Assembly: GCA_963742715.1 (NCBI GenBank)
Contig: CAVUMR010000001.1
Location: 1,550,001-1,614,000, forward strand
Source: CAVUMR01 sp963742715
GTDB taxonomy: Bacteria > Actinomycetota > Actinomycetes > Mycobacteriales > Micromonosporaceae
Length of the DNA stretch: 64,000 nt
Direction of reading: 5' to 3'
Within the stretch, counting starts at the first letter, position 1. Each line of letters begins with the position of its first letter. The notes below the pieces were generated by a model, which made no database searches, was not told where the DNA came from, and saw only the letters and a program-made list of their open reading frames with translations. The position numbers and the translations under genes are program-made. This document shows, one piece after another, positions 16,485-24,111 of the stretch.

Positions 16485-17249
16485 ATGCCTGGATTCTCGG
16501 AGTGGCTGCGGCGCAACTATCGCCCATTGGCCGTCGGCTGCGCCGTTGTCGCGTTCGCGCTGGGCTCGCTCGCCGGGAGGGAAACAGCCGGCTTCGGGTA
16601 CGCGGCGCTCCTGGTCGCGGCCGGGATCGTCACCGCCATGGCGGTCGGCTTGCCGATGTACGCCGAGCGCGCCGCGGCGGTGCGTGCGGCCGATGCCGAG
16701 CACTCGGCCGAGCGGGCGAAACAGCAGATGCGGCTGGTGGTCGGCCGGGTGCTCACGCCGCTGGCGTACCTGCTCGGCGAGATCACCGACGCCCGCCCGC
16801 GTACCGGCGAGCTGGAGCGGCTGCAGGGCCAGGCGGTACAGGTGGTCCTCTCCGCGGCGACCGAGCTGGTCGAGCGACGGGACGTCCGCGCCTGCTTCTT
16901 CTGCGTGGCGCCCGGGCGGTTCCGGCGGCTGGAGCTGGCCGGGTACTACGGCCGGGCCGAGCCGGCCACGGTCGCCTTCGTCGGGGACACCGGGCTCGGC
17001 GAGGAAGCGTTCCGCATGATCGACAACGACGAGGACGGGTTCTATCCGGACCTGACCCAGGACGCGCCCTGGGGTTGGGCGGAAGCGCGGCACCGGCACC
17101 GGTCGCTGATCGCGGTACCGGTGGTCACCGACGAGCGGCAGTTCGGGCTGCTCACCCTGGACGCGCTCGAGCCGGGTGCGCTGGCCGAGCGGGACGTCGA
17201 GGTGGTCCGGCTGCTCGGTGAGCTGCTGGCCGCGGCCCTGAACAGGTAG
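16485..17249 (+). CDS. Membrane-anchored GAF-domain protein
   Basis: A 254-aa protein with two N-terminal hydrophobic helices (LAVGCAVVAFALGSLAG and GYAALLVAAGIVTAMAVG), then a helical linker (ADAEHSAERAKQQMRLVV) and a GAF-like domain from about residue 110 (ATELVERRDVRACFFCVAPG ... HRSLIAVPVVTDERQFGLLTLDAL). No catalytic domain follows, so it is probably a sensor or accessory protein. ATG at 16485 follows TACGGT by 10 nt. The 3' end is the first of four in-frame 36-bp repeats: the protein ends ELLAAALNR at a TAG, while the three later copies lack that stop. Confidence 0.8.
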   Translation: MPGFSEWLRRNYRPLAVGCAVVAFALGSLAGRETAGFGYAALLVAAGIVTAMAVGLPMYAERAAAVRAADAEHSAERAKQQMRLVVGRVLTPLAYLLGEITDARPRTGELERLQGQAVQVVLSAATELVERRDVRACFFCVAPGRFRRLELAGYYGRAEPATVAFVGDTGLGEEAFRMIDNDEDGFYPDLTQDAPWGWAEARHRHRSLIAVPVVTDERQFGLLTLDALEPGALAERDVEVVRLLGELLAAALNR

Positions 17250-17364
17250 CGACGCGAGTTGCTGGCCGCCGCTCTGAATGGACAGCGCCGCGAGCTGCTG
17301 GCCGCGGCTCTGGGTGGATGGCGACGCGAGTTGCTGGCCGCCGCTCTGAATGGACAGCGCCGCG
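17221..17364 (+). repeat. Four tandem 36-bp repeats at the 3' end of the GAF gene
   Basis: Units start at 17221, 17257, 17293 and 17329, exactly 36 bp apart. They are in frame with the GAF gene and encode RRELLAAALNGQ or close variants. In the first copy the Gln codon position is TAG, so the gene stops there. Without that stop the frame would run on to 17459. Confidence 0.85.
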
Positions 17365-17455
17365 GGCGGCCGCCCTCCGGTGCCGCCGTTCGGTGGCTGA
17401 GGTGGGACGATTGGCTCTGGACGTGCCGATGCACGTTTGCGAATCTGGAGGCGAG

Positions 17456-17713
17456 ATGACGGCGAACGCCATGGGAGCGAACATGCCGGATTCGACGCCT
17501 GTCCCGAGACGTGGCCGCGCCGCCGTCGAACGGGAACGCCTCACCCGGATCCTGCGCGACCCCAAGGGCTACTACGCCGACGCCCGGCAGTGGGCTTCCG
17601 GAAAAGCCCGCGCCGACCTGCAACGGGAGTTGGCGGTCGCGGCGCGCCGGCGGTCGAACGGATCCGGCTGGTACCACTGGCTGCTGTCGTTGCGACCGGC
17701 CACCAAGCCCTGA
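17456..17713 (+). CDS. Small basic hypothetical protein
   Basis: An 85-aa protein, start ATG at 17456 with GGAGG 4 nt upstream (17447-17451). It is Arg- and Ala-rich with a predicted helical middle (RAAVERERLTRILRDPKGYYADARQWASGKARADLQRELA in part) and ends WYHWLLSLRPATKP. I do not recognise a family. It overlaps, by 4 nt, the end of the readthrough frame from the GAF repeats. Its coding bias is normal for the region, which together with the ribosome binding site supports a real gene. Convergent with the AAA ATPase gene. Confidence 0.75.
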   Translation: MTANAMGANMPDSTPVPRRGRAAVERERLTRILRDPKGYYADARQWASGKARADLQRELAVAARRRSNGSGWYHWLLSLRPATKP

Positions 17714-17762
17714 CCGGCGACCCGGCCGTAGCTGGCCGGCAGACACTGACGGTGGCGACTTG

Positions 17763-18962
17763 TTACGTCGGCTGGGCGCGCAGGTACCGGCCGAAGTGCG
17801 GCACCGTGAACGCGATCGTGCCGCGCTCCCCGGAGTAGATCAGGCCCTTCTTGATCAATGAGTCCCGCGCGGGCGAGAGACTCGACGGCCGCCGTCCCAG
17901 CGCGGTGGCGACCTCGGCGGTCGGTACCGCGTCCCCGCCGTCGTCGTCGGACGCGAGTACCGCCATCGCCCGCATGTACTCCCGTTCGGCCGGAGTCGCC
18001 CGGTCGTACCGGGAGCCGAAGAATCCGACCGCGAGCTCGGCTTCCGCGTCCGGTGCCGCCACCCGTACGTCGTCCGCGGTCACCGGACTGGCCGGCGCGT
18101 GATCCCAGGTCGCCTTCCCGTACGCCTGTACGAAGTACGGGTAGCCGCCGGACACCTCGTACAGCGCGTCCAGGGCTTCGGACTTGAACTCGACCTCCTC
18201 GCGCCCGGCCGGTGCGGTCAGCGCCTGATCGGCCGCGTCTCGCTCGAGCCGGTCGATCCGGGTGTACCGGAACAGCCGCTCGGAGTACGACTTGGACGCG
18301 GACAGTACCGCCGGCAGGTGCGGCAGCCCGGCGCCGACCACGATCAGCGGCGCGCCGGTCTGGCTCAACTCGTGGCAGGCGGCGCACAGCGCGGACACGT
18401 CGTCCGGCGGCAGGTCCTGCATCTCGTCGATGAACAGGGCCACTCCGGTGCCCACGTCGGTGGCGATGCCGGCCGCGTCGGAGAACAGTTCGACCAGGTC
18501 GATCTCGATGTCGCCGGAGTCGGCCCGACCGGTCGCCGGCGGTACGTCGATGCCCGGCTGCCAGCGGTCGCGCAGCTTCGCGTTGGCCGGGTTGGACCGC
18601 AGCGCGAACGCCTTGAGTACCGCCAGGAAGTCGTCGGTCCGGTCCGGCGCGCGGTGCCGTGGGGCGAGCTCGCGGATGGCCATGTGCAGGGCGGCGGCCA
18701 CCGGGCGGCGCAGCGACTGCTCCGGCCGGGCCTCCAGTTTTCCGGTGCCCCACAGCCGGCCGATCGCCTGGCCGCGCAGCGTGTTCAGCAGCACCGTCTT
18801 GCCGACGCCGCGCAGCCCGGTGAGTACCAGGCTGCGTTCCGGCCGGCCGCGGGCCACCCGTTCCAGCACCACGTCGAACATGTGCAGCTCGTGGTCGCGG
18901 CCGGCCAGCTCGGGTGGGCGCTGGCCGGCGCCGGGCGCGTACGGGTTGCGTACCGGATCCAC
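17763..18962 (-). CDS. AAA-type ATPase (Orc1/archaeal-ATPase-like)
   Basis: A 399-aa single-AAA protein. Walker A GLRGVGKTVLLNTLRG, Walker B VALFIDEMQDLPPDD, sensor-1 region PLIVVGAGLPHLP, and a C-terminal winged-helix part (TAEVATALGRRPSSLSPARDSLIKKGLIY). The combination resembles STAND/Orc-like ATPases common in actinobacteria; the function is not established. The GTG at 18962 was chosen over the GTG at 18971 because a TACGGT -10 box (18970-18975) lies 7 nt upstream of it and overlaps the earlier GTG. That start also gives the N-terminus VDPVRNPYAPGAGQRPPEL. Confidence 0.88.
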   Translation of the reverse strand: MDPVRNPYAPGAGQRPPELAGRDHELHMFDVVLERVARGRPERSLVLTGLRGVGKTVLLNTLRGQAIGRLWGTGKLEARPEQSLRRPVAAALHMAIRELAPRHRAPDRTDDFLAVLKAFALRSNPANAKLRDRWQPGIDVPPATGRADSGDIEIDLVELFSDAAGIATDVGTGVALFIDEMQDLPPDDVSALCAACHELSQTGAPLIVVGAGLPHLPAVLSASKSYSERLFRYTRIDRLERDAADQALTAPAGREEVEFKSEALDALYEVSGGYPYFVQAYGKATWDHAPASPVTADDVRVAAPDAEAELAVGFFGSRYDRATPAEREYMRAMAVLASDDDGGDAVPTAEVATALGRRPSSLSPARDSLIKKGLIYSGERGTIAFTVPHFGRYLRAQPT

Positions 18963-18969
18963 GTCTCGC

Positions 18970-18975
18970 ACCGTA
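18970..18975 (-). promoter_or_regulatory. Leaderless -10 box for the AAA ATPase gene
   Basis: TACGGT on the minus strand, 7 nt before GTG 18962. This decides the start over GTG 18971, whose codon overlaps the box. Confidence 0.55.
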
Positions 18976-18981
18976 TCGGCG

Positions 18982-19013
18982 TCTCTAGCCCGAACCGTAG
19001 ATATAGCTAGAGA
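18982..19013. promoter_or_regulatory. Inverted repeat at the -35 region of the AAA ATPase gene
   Basis: TCTCTAGC (18982-18989) and GCTAGAGA (19006-19013) form a perfect 8-bp inverted repeat with a 16-nt spacer. It lies where the -35 element of the leaderless promoter would be, so it is a plausible operator. A second TACGGT lies in the spacer on the same strand. Confidence 0.45.
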
Positions 19014-19048
19014 GTGCTACCGGCGTGTCGCGCCGGCGCCGCGGTGCG

Positions 19049-19414
19049 TCAGCTGGATGGAGTCAACGGGCTTGGGTGCTTCGGCTGGTACAGCGCGATC
19101 TCGTCTTCGTCGGTGACCTTGATGCGGGTGACCAGGCCGAATCCCTCGTCGCTGACCGGGCCGGCGAACGTCACGCCCTTCGCGGTCAGCTCGGCCACCG
19201 TCGCCTCGATGTCGTCGCACATCAGGTACAGCTCGTGCGCCGGGTCGCCGTCGGTCGGGTGTACGCCGAGCTCGGCCGGGGGCAGCGCGAAGATCAGCCA
19301 GCCGCCGCCGGCATCGACGGAACGGCACTCCAGTACGTCCCGGAAGAACGTGCGCACCGTGTCGGAGTTACGGGAGAAGACGAGCGCGTGAATCGCGTTG
19401 ATCAAGGCATCCAC
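19049..19414 (-). CDS. VOC (glyoxalase/bleomycin-resistance fold) protein
   Basis: A 121-aa single-VOC-module protein. It begins MDALINAIHALVFSRNSDTVRTFFRDVL, followed by a paired beta-alpha-beta-beta-beta pattern (GGGWLIFALPPAELGVHP; HELYLMCDDIEATVAELTAKGV; DEGFGLVTRIKVTDEDEIALYQP). Metal-ligand positions cannot be assigned safely and no substrate is evident. GAGGTGG lies immediately upstream of the ATG as a ribosome binding site. A strong hairpin (19438-19466) separates it from the gene upstream on the same strand, so it is probably transcribed alone. Confidence 0.85.
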   Translation of the reverse strand: MDALINAIHALVFSRNSDTVRTFFRDVLECRSVDAGGGWLIFALPPAELGVHPTDGDPAHELYLMCDDIEATVAELTAKGVTFAGPVSDEGFGLVTRIKVTDEDEIALYQPKHPSPLTPSS

Positions 19415-19437
19415 CTCACTGGGTCGGGATATGTGCA

Positions 19438-19466
19438 GGGGCGGCGACCTGTCTGGTCGCCGCCCC
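19438..19466 (-). terminator. Hairpin terminator after the LppU-like gene
   Basis: A perfect 12-bp stem, GGGGCGGCGACC / GGTCGCCGCCCC, with a 5-nt loop. It lies about 57 nt after the stop of the minus-strand gene at 19523. There is no T tract, which is common in high-GC actinobacteria. Confidence 0.65.
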
Positions 19467-19522
19467 TCTCGGTGTCTATCGCGCTATCTAGCGAATATCG
19501 AATACCGCGCTAGAACTCGCAA

Positions 19523-20452
19523 TCACACGGTCTTCAGACAGAGCAGTACGTCCTTGGCGTTGTCGAGGAAGTTGTCGTAGCGGTAGTAGTGGTCGGTACC
19601 GCTCGGGCACTTCTTCTGGTCGGTCGTACCGTCGAAACGCTCCAACACCCGGAACACGCCCTTGGTACACGCGGTGATGCGGATGTCGTCCGTGTCGACC
19701 TGCTGGACGCACTGGCCCTTCTGTACGGTCGCCACCGCGTTGTCGCTGCTGTCACTGCTGGGCGACTCACTCGGCGACTCGCTGCCCGACTCGTCCGGCG
19801 ACGCGCTCTCCGACGCGCGCGAGGCGCCCGTGGTCGGGGTCGGAGTGTCGTCCGCGACCGGGGTCGCGTCGTCCCGGAGCGCGAAGTACGCCGCCGCGCT
19901 GCCGCCGCCGCAGAGCAGGATCACCAGCACCACGACCAGCGTGATGATCAGCGGCGCCTTGCTCTTCTTCTTCGGTGGAGTCGGCTGCCAGGGCTGGCCG
20001 TACGGCGGGGCCCCGGGCGGCCCGCCGGGGGGTCCACCAGGAGGTCCGCCGGGAGGTCCACCCGGACCGACGGCCGGCATGGCCGTGGTCGGCTGCTGGC
20101 CGTACGGGTCGCTCGGTGGCCCGCTCGGCTGGCCGGGCTGACCGTACGGGTCGTACGGCGGCTGCGGTGCGCTGTACGGATCCTGCGGTGGTGGCTGCTG
20201 GCCGTACGGGTTCTGCGTGGTCGGCTGGTTGAACGGGTCCTGTGGCGGCTGGCCGCCGTACGACGGGTTCTGGCCGTAGGGGTTCTGCGGTGGCTGCTGG
20301 CCGTACGGGTCCTGCGGCGGCTGCCCGTAGGGATCGGACGGGCCGCGGTTCTGCGGCTGCTGCCGTGGGTCGTAGCCGCCGCCGTACCACGGCTCCTGCG
20401 GGTCACCCGGGCGCGGTCCGCCACCCGAGCCCGGAGGTCCGTACATGGACAT
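19523..20452 (-). CDS. Proline-rich membrane protein with LppU/SCO3897-type C-terminus
   Basis: A 309-aa protein. Residues 1-155 are a low-complexity cytoplasmic tail with many DPYGQ, NPYGQ and PPQD repeats and a GGPPGGPPGG run. One membrane helix follows (APLIITLVVVLVILLCGGG), then a Ser/Asp/Glu linker, and an extracytoplasmic domain with Cys pairs (KGQCVQQVDTDDIRITACTKG ... KKCPSGTD ... VLLCLKTV) typical of LppU/SCO3897-family proteins. The ATG at 20452 has GGAGGAG just upstream. A paralogue with the same layout is at 57296-58477. Function unknown; a cell-envelope role is inferred. Confidence 0.8.
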   Translation of the reverse strand: MSMYGPPGSGGGPRPGDPQEPWYGGGYDPRQQPQNRGPSDPYGQPPQDPYGQQPPQNPYGQNPSYGGQPPQDPFNQPTTQNPYGQQPPPQDPYSAPQPPYDPYGQPGQPSGPPSDPYGQQPTTAMPAVGPGGPPGGPPGGPPGGPPGAPPYGQPWQPTPPKKKSKAPLIITLVVVLVILLCGGGSAAAYFALRDDATPVADDTPTPTTGASRASESASPDESGSESPSESPSSDSSDNAVATVQKGQCVQQVDTDDIRITACTKGVFRVLERFDGTTDQKKCPSGTDHYYRYDNFLDNAKDVLLCLKTV

Positions 20453-20734
20453 GACTCCTCCTCCGTCCGCATCTGGAGCGGCGGTCGTAACGGTCGGCAT
20501 GGGTGTGGATCAGGTCGTACGACAGGTTCCGGCTCACCGTAGCTTGGCGCGTCGAGCATTCTGCTCCCGCATTGATGCCAGCCTGCCCGCCCCTATCGCC
20601 ATGTCGCCACCTGTCCTGGCCGCCGGCCGGCGACCAATCGGTGGTTATCGGGTCGGTTCGCCCTGGCTGTCGATCATCCGACCGCCGATGGTGACTGCGT
20701 GTGCTCATTTCGTTGCACCCACACCGTTGCGCGA

Positions 20735-23700
20735 TCAGATCAGCCGAAGTTGTTTTGCCCGCGGCTTGCGCTCGGCCGCCACGTTCAGCCGGTCCGTCAG
20801 CCGTACGTCGACCGCGTCGACGAACGGAGAGCGGCGCATCTCCCGCTCGGTGCCGTACCGGAACCGCCGCTGGACGTGGCTGAAGTACAACCGGTCCTGG
20901 GCGCGGGTGATGCCGACGAAGAACAGCCGCCGTTCCTCGGCTTCCGCGGCCGGATCCGGTGCCGAACCGGGCAGCCGCAGCGGCAGCAGCCCGTCCTCGC
21001 AGCCGACCAGGAACACGATCGGGAACTCCAGCCCCTTCGACGCGTGCAGGGTGAGCAGCGTGACCCGGTCGGCGCGCGGATCCCAGGTGTCGACCTCGGC
21101 GCCGGTGGCCAGCTCGGTCAGGAACCGGGGCAGATCCCAGCCACAGCGCTGGGCCAGCGGCATCAGCACGTCGACCGCCTGGTGCAGGTCGGTCGGGTCC
21201 AGCTCGCCGGGCCGGTCGGCCAGTACCTGCCCGGTCAGCCGTACCCGGGCGGCCACCGCGCCGTCCATGCCGGTGGCGTACTTCAGCTCGGCCGCGATCG
21301 CGGCCACCCCGGGCCGGTCCAGCAGCCGGTCGTGGGACCGCTTCTGCACCGGTACGCCCGCGCGGGACAGCGCGTCCAGCACGTACCTGGCCTGCGCGTC
21401 GGTGCGGTACAGCACGGCTATGTCGGCGAAGCCGACCCCGCCGAGGTCGGCGTCGCGGCTGTCCACCCGACCGGAGTCCAGCGCGTGCAGGGAGGTACCG
21501 CCGACGAGCTGGTCGAGGGTACGGGCGACGAAGTCCGCTTCCTCCTCGGGAGTGGCGGCCTCGTACAGCCCGATCCGGGGCCCGATGCTGGCGGCCCGGC
21601 GTACCGGCGTGAGGACCCGGTCGGCGACCAGCGTGACCGGCGCGACGACCTGCATCGCGGCCGCCAGGATCGGCGCGGTCGACCGGTAGTTGCGGGACAG
21701 CCGCACTGTCCGCGCGGTCGGGAAGTCGGTCGCGAAGCGCAGGAAGAAGCCGACGTCGGCACCGCGGAACGCGTAGATGGCCTGGTCCGGGTCGCCGATC
21801 GCGCAGATGTTGCCGTCCGGCGGGGCGAGCAGCTTGAGCAGCGCGTACTGGGTCGCGTCGACGTCCTGGTACTCGTCGACGAACAGCCACGGCCAGCGCC
21901 GCCGGTACTCCGCGACCAGTGCCGGCTCGTCCGACAGCAGCTCCACCGGCAGTCGTACCAGCTCGTCCAGGTCGACGAGATCACGCGCGCGCAGCTCCTT
22001 GACGTACCCCTCGCGCAGGTCTTCGGGCAGGTCGGCGAGCAGCTTGCGGGCGGCCTGGGTCACGTCGCCGGGTGGCAGTCCGGCCGCCTCCGCGACCGCC
22101 TCGATCCGCTCCGCGTCGTCGGCGACCCGCACCCCGCTGCTCAGCCCGAGCCGGCCGGCGTGCTCCCGGACGATCGACAGCCCGAGCGCGTGGAACGTGG
22201 TCACGGTCATGCCGTTCGCGTCGTCGCCGAGCAGGAACGCCAGCCGCTCGGCCATTTCCGCGGCCGCCCGCCGGGTGAACGTGATGGCCAGGCACTCGTG
22301 CGCGGGTACCCCCCGCTCGGCCACCAGATGGGCCAGCCGGTGGGTGAGCGCCCGGGTCTTTCCGGTGCCCGGACCCGCCACGATGAGCAGCGGACCGTCG
22401 GTGACCGAGGCGGCCGCCCGCTGGTCCGGGTCGAGCCGGTCGAGCAGCCCGGTGCCCAGCCGCTCCATCCCGGTGAGCACCGGCTCGTGTACGCCGAGTC
22501 CCTTCAGCGCGTCCGCCGGGGCCGCCTGCGACTCCTCCAGCGTCGACTCCCCGGCCTCCGACCGGTTGGCCGCGCGGCGCCGCGTGGGCTTGGGCCTGGC
22601 CGGCGCCGGTTGCCCGCCGTCCAGCTCAAAAAGAGCAGCCGGCTCGGGTACGTCGAACAGCGCCGCGTCGCCGCGGTCGGTCAACTCGCGCGGCTCGAAA
22701 AGCCGGACGACGCCGTACTCCCCGTCGTACCCCGCCTCCCGGAGTACCGCGCCGGCGCGCAGGCGGCGGATCGCCTCGCCGAGCAGCTCGCCACCGACCC
22801 GGGTGATCTCGTCGAGTGGAGTCTCGGTGAGGATGCGCAGCTCAGGCCCCAGTTGCGCGATCAGCGGGACCACCTTGCCGTCGACCGTCTTGCTGCGCGG
22901 GCCGACGCTGTGGAGCTCACCGAGAATCTGCGGCAGCTGTACCAGGTTGGCGAACGGCGCCGCGTTGGCGGGCCGGGCCCCGTCCGGCCGGTCCGCGAGC
23001 GCGTCCACCCGGTTCAGCACCCCGACCGTGAGCGGCTTGCCGCAGTCCGGGCAGCGACCCTCGTGCCGGTTGGTGTCCGCGGGCTCGAGCCGTACCTGGC
23101 ATTTGCGGTGCCCGTCGAGGTGGTACTTGCCCTCCTCGGGGAAGAACTCGATGGTGCCGGCGAACCCCTCGCCGGTACGCAGCGCCTCGCGTACGCCGAA
23201 GTAGTCCAGCTCACCGGTGAACGCGGTCGCCTCCCGGCCGAGCGCCGGCGGCGAGTGCGCGTCCGAGTTGCTGACCAGCCGGTACGAGTCCAAAGAGGAC
23301 ACCCGCCAGTTCATCTCCGGGTCGCTGGACAGGCCGGTCTCCAGCGCGAAGATGTGGTCGGCCAGGTCGGCGTAGCAGTCGGCGATCGCGTCGAAGCCGG
23401 ACTTCGAGCCCAGCGCGGAGAACCACGGCGTCCAGATGTGCGCCGGCACCAGATAGCCGTCCGGGCTCGCCTGCAGCGTGATCTCGAGCAGGTCGCGTGA
23501 GTCCAGCCCGAGGATCGGCCGGCCGTCCGAGCCGAGGTTGCCGATCCGGCCGAGCGCGGTGTTGAACCGCTCCACCGCGTCCAGGTCGGGGAAGTAGATC
23601 AGGTGGTGGACCTTGCGGGTGCGGTCGTCCCGCTTGTAGATCGTGGAGATCTCGACCGAGAGCATGAACCGGGTCTCGCCCTGGCAGGCTGGCGGGAGCT

Positions 23701-23947
23701 TGCGTTGTACCGCCCGTTCGACCTCGGGTTTCAGCCGGTACAGCCCCGGCTCGGCCGGTACCAACGTCTGGCGCAGGTGTTCGTACCAGGCCGGATGCGT
23801 GAAGTCGCCGGTACCGACGAGGTTGATCCCCTTGCGCCGGGCCCACCACGCCAGGTGCTCCAGATCGCAGTCCTTGCTGCAGGCGCGCGAGTACTTGGAG
23901 TGGATGTGCAGGTCGGCAAACCAGGCGCCGGGGAAACCAGCATGCAT
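20735..23947 (-). CDS. Endonuclease Q-like PHP nuclease fused to a UvrD/Rep helicase
   Basis: A 1070-aa fusion. The N-terminal ~400 residues match the EndoQ/TIGR00375 PHP family: FADLHIHSKYSRACS, VGTGDFTHPAW, LSVEISTIYK, PAHIWTPWFSALGS, VSNSDAHSPPALGR, and a zinc-binding CPDCGK after a Cys/His stretch. EndoQ enzymes nick 5' to deaminated bases. After a linker, residues ~460-1070 hold a superfamily-1A helicase: AGPGTGKTRALTHRLAHL (Walker A), ITFTRRAAAEMAERL, LFVDEYQDVDATQY (Walker B), IGDPDQAIYAFRG, LSRNYRST, LTLHASKGLEF and FVGITRAQDRLYFS. All motifs look intact. The ATG at 23947 gives MHAGFPGAWFADLHIHS; a longer frame to 24064 is unlikely. Inference: nick-and-unwind repair of deaminated DNA by one polypeptide. 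Confidence 0.92.
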   Translation of the reverse strand: MHAGFPGAWFADLHIHSKYSRACSKDCDLEHLAWWARRKGINLVGTGDFTHPAWYEHLRQTLVPAEPGLYRLKPEVERAVQRKLPPACQGETRFMLSVEISTIYKRDDRTRKVHHLIYFPDLDAVERFNTALGRIGNLGSDGRPILGLDSRDLLEITLQASPDGYLVPAHIWTPWFSALGSKSGFDAIADCYADLADHIFALETGLSSDPEMNWRVSSLDSYRLVSNSDAHSPPALGREATAFTGELDYFGVREALRTGEGFAGTIEFFPEEGKYHLDGHRKCQVRLEPADTNRHEGRCPDCGKPLTVGVLNRVDALADRPDGARPANAAPFANLVQLPQILGELHSVGPRSKTVDGKVVPLIAQLGPELRILTETPLDEITRVGGELLGEAIRRLRAGAVLREAGYDGEYGVVRLFEPRELTDRGDAALFDVPEPAALFELDGGQPAPARPKPTRRRAANRSEAGESTLEESQAAPADALKGLGVHEPVLTGMERLGTGLLDRLDPDQRAAASVTDGPLLIVAGPGTGKTRALTHRLAHLVAERGVPAHECLAITFTRRAAAEMAERLAFLLGDDANGMTVTTFHALGLSIVREHAGRLGLSSGVRVADDAERIEAVAEAAGLPPGDVTQAARKLLADLPEDLREGYVKELRARDLVDLDELVRLPVELLSDEPALVAEYRRRWPWLFVDEYQDVDATQYALLKLLAPPDGNICAIGDPDQAIYAFRGADVGFFLRFATDFPTARTVRLSRNYRSTAPILAAAMQVVAPVTLVADRVLTPVRRAASIGPRIGLYEAATPEEEADFVARTLDQLVGGTSLHALDSGRVDSRDADLGGVGFADIAVLYRTDAQARYVLDALSRAGVPVQKRSHDRLLDRPGVAAIAAELKYATGMDGAVAARVRLTGQVLADRPGELDPTDLHQAVDVLMPLAQRCGWDLPRFLTELATGAEVDTWDPRADRVTLLTLHASKGLEFPIVFLVGCEDGLLPLRLPGSAPDPAAEAEERRLFFVGITRAQDRLYFSHVQRRFRYGTEREMRRSPFVDAVDVRLTDRLNVAAERKPRAKQLRLI

Positions 23948-24042
23948 CGGCACCCGGGAATCCTTACATGGACGGTCGGTCGAACCGGTGACGGAAACGC
24001 CACGATCCCACACCCGGCCGGGTGAACTCGGCTCGCCCGGTG

Positions 24043-24111
24043 TCAGCGCGCCGCGCGCCTGCACTCACGTGACCTCAGCGCGCCGCGCGCGCCTGCACTC
24101 ATGTGACCTCA
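24043..24111 (-). repeat. Duplicated 3' end of the metallophosphoesterase gene
   Basis: On the minus strand the segment around the stop codon (GC-rich tract, CTGAGGTCAC, TGAGTGCAGG) recurs downstream with spacings of 32 and 34 bp. Each copy carries a TGA. Confidence 0.65.
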
